Assembly: GCA_030043235.1 (NCBI GenBank)
Contig: JASHYF010000098.1
Coordinates: forward strand, 1-6,222
Source: Solirubrobacteraceae bacterium
GTDB taxonomy: Bacteria > Actinomycetota > Thermoleophilia > Solirubrobacterales > Solirubrobacteraceae
Direction: 5' to 3'
DNA: 6,222 nt
The stretch's first letter is position 1; every line of letters starts with the position of its first letter. The position numbers were made by a program, and so were the translations under genes. The notes under the pieces are model-generated. The model was not told the origin of the DNA and did not search any database. It saw nothing but the letters and a program-made list of their open reading frames with translations. Below are positions 5,394 to 6,222 of the stretch, one piece after another.

Positions 5394-6222
5394 GGAGCAG
5401 CTTGAGCTGATTGATGAAGGGGGATTCCACGTAGGCGGGGATGCCTGCAAGCTGCATGTGGGGGTAGCGCGCGAGCGTCTCCTCGAGCATCACCTTGAGC
5501 TCGAGGCGGGCGAGCGCGGTGCCGAGGCAGAAGTGGCGCCCGCCGGCCCCGAAGGCCTGGTGCTCGGGGTTACGCAGCACGTCGAAGCGGTCGGGGTCCT
5601 CGTAGCGCGTCTCGTCGCGGTTGGAGGACACGTACCACATCACCACCTTCTCGCCCTCGCGGATCTGGCGGCCGTGCAGTTCCGTGTCGCGCGTGGCGGT
5701 GCGCCGGAAGTGGGCGAACGCGGGGAACATGCGCAGCGCCTCCTCGACCGCGCCGGGGATGAGCGTGGGATCGTCGAGCAGCAGCTGGCGCTGGTCGGGG
5801 TTTTCGATGAGCGCGCGCATGCACGAGCTGTAGGTCGCCTTGGTGGAGTCGTTGCCGGCGGCGACGAGCAGGAAGAAGCCCATCACGATCTCCGGCTCCT
5901 CGAGCTTCTGCCCGTCCACCTCGGCGTGCACGAGCACGCTGGTGAGGTCGTCGGTGGGGTGCTCGCGCCGCGCGGCGATCAGGCGCCGGCAGCGCTCGAA
6001 GATCTCGGGGATGTCCTTGTCGCGTACGTCGTCGATCCCGCCGGGGTTCATCTCGGCGTCGCCGGCGGCGAGCGTGGAGTTCATCAGCCGCGCCCAGATC
6101 GCGTCGTCCTCCTCGGGGATGCCCATGAAGCTGCCGATCACGCGCGAGACGATCGGCTGGGCGACGTCGTTGACGAGCTCGCACCTGGTGCGCCCGCCGA
6201 GGCGGTCGAGCCTGCGGGTGAC
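5374..6222 (-). CDS. Cytochrome P450, C-terminal two thirds (cut by window edge)
   Basis: The frame is open from base 6222 to the stop at 5374, giving 282 residues. About 130 N-terminal residues of a usual 400-residue bacterial P450 are missing. Fragment numbering: I-helix AAGNDSTKAT (121-130) with acid D125 and S126/T127 of the oxygen-activation site; ExxR in EEALR (E161, R164); an FRRTATRDTEL region; DPDRF (209-213); heme loop FGAGGRHFCLG (224-234) with thiolate ligand C232; and ALARLEL. All catalytic elements are intact. The style (GNDST, WYVSSNRDE, HQAFGAGGRHFCLG) resembles the actinobacterial CYP124/125/142 group, which hydroxylates steroid side chains or branched lipids. The subfamily is a guess. 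It is a soluble monooxygenase needing ferredoxin and reductase partners, which are not in the window. GNAT and SRAP genes follow on the same strand after a strong hairpin. Confidence 0.96.
   Translation of the reverse strand, partial: VTRRLDRLGGRTRCELVNDVAQPIVSRVIGSFMGIPEEDDAIWARLMNSTLAAGDAEMNPGGIDDVRDKDIPEIFERCRRLIAARREHPTDDLTSVLVHAEVDGQKLEEPEIVMGFFLLVAAGNDSTKATYSSCMRALIENPDQRQLLLDDPTLIPGAVEEALRMFPAFAHFRRTATRDTELHGRQIREGEKVVMWYVSSNRDETRYEDPDRFDVLRNPEHQAFGAGGRHFCLGTALARLELKVMLEETLARYPHMQLAGIPAYVESPFINQLKLLPVRLAA

Noticed and set aside
5374..6141. P450 starting at the internal GTG 6141
   Set aside because: The frame stays open to base 6222 with P450-like sequence (VNDVAQPIVSRVIGSFMGIP). The gene is therefore cut by the window edge, not initiated there.

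Overview
The window is high-GC bacterial DNA, with coding regions of roughly 60-78% GC in the 60-base lines I counted by eye. The gene content suggests an actinobacterium: a TetR regulator, a DUF4242 protein, an SsoPox/PPH-type lactonase and a CYP124/125/142-like P450. A secreted protein with paired cysteines recalls proteins common in Thermoleophilia/Solirubrobacterales. That lineage is an inference from gene style, not a search. Nearly every base is coding. I see no tRNA, rRNA, CRISPR array, transposase or integrase.

Region 1 (1-1531) looks like a regulated divergon. A TetR-type regulator, cut by the left edge, is read leftward. A small DUF4242 gene and a phosphotriesterase-like lactonase gene are read rightward, 81 bases apart. 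Between the divergent starts lies a perfect inverted repeat with 10-base arms around one central base, the expected shape of a TetR operator. Further copies of its TGTCGG core occur nearby and before the lactonase gene. The simplest reading is a repressor controlling itself and a two-gene operon whose enzyme probably opens lactones.

Region 2 (1570-4008) begins with a small secreted cysteine-rich protein of unknown role on the minus strand, convergent with the lactonase gene. A divergent gap follows, then a long plus-strand gene joining an N-terminal zinc-ribbon SAM methyltransferase to a C-terminal family 2 glycosyltransferase. Its sampled GC is about 10 points below that of the lactonase gene. 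It probably acts on a cell-surface glycan or glycolipid.

Region 3 (3919-6222) is read entirely on the minus strand. A cytochrome P450, cut by the right edge, is followed by a RimJ/RimL-like GNAT acetyltransferase and an SRAP (YedK/HMCES-type) abasic-site protein. The P450 gene ends inside a perfect 16-bp hairpin whose loop carries the stop codon. The SRAP gene overlaps the end of the methyltransferase-glycosyltransferase gene by 90 bases, tail to tail.

No plainly new defence or mobile system is visible. The observations most worth following are the TetR/DUF4242/lactonase divergon with its operator, the fused methyltransferase-glycosyltransferase, and the two unusual 3' ends.
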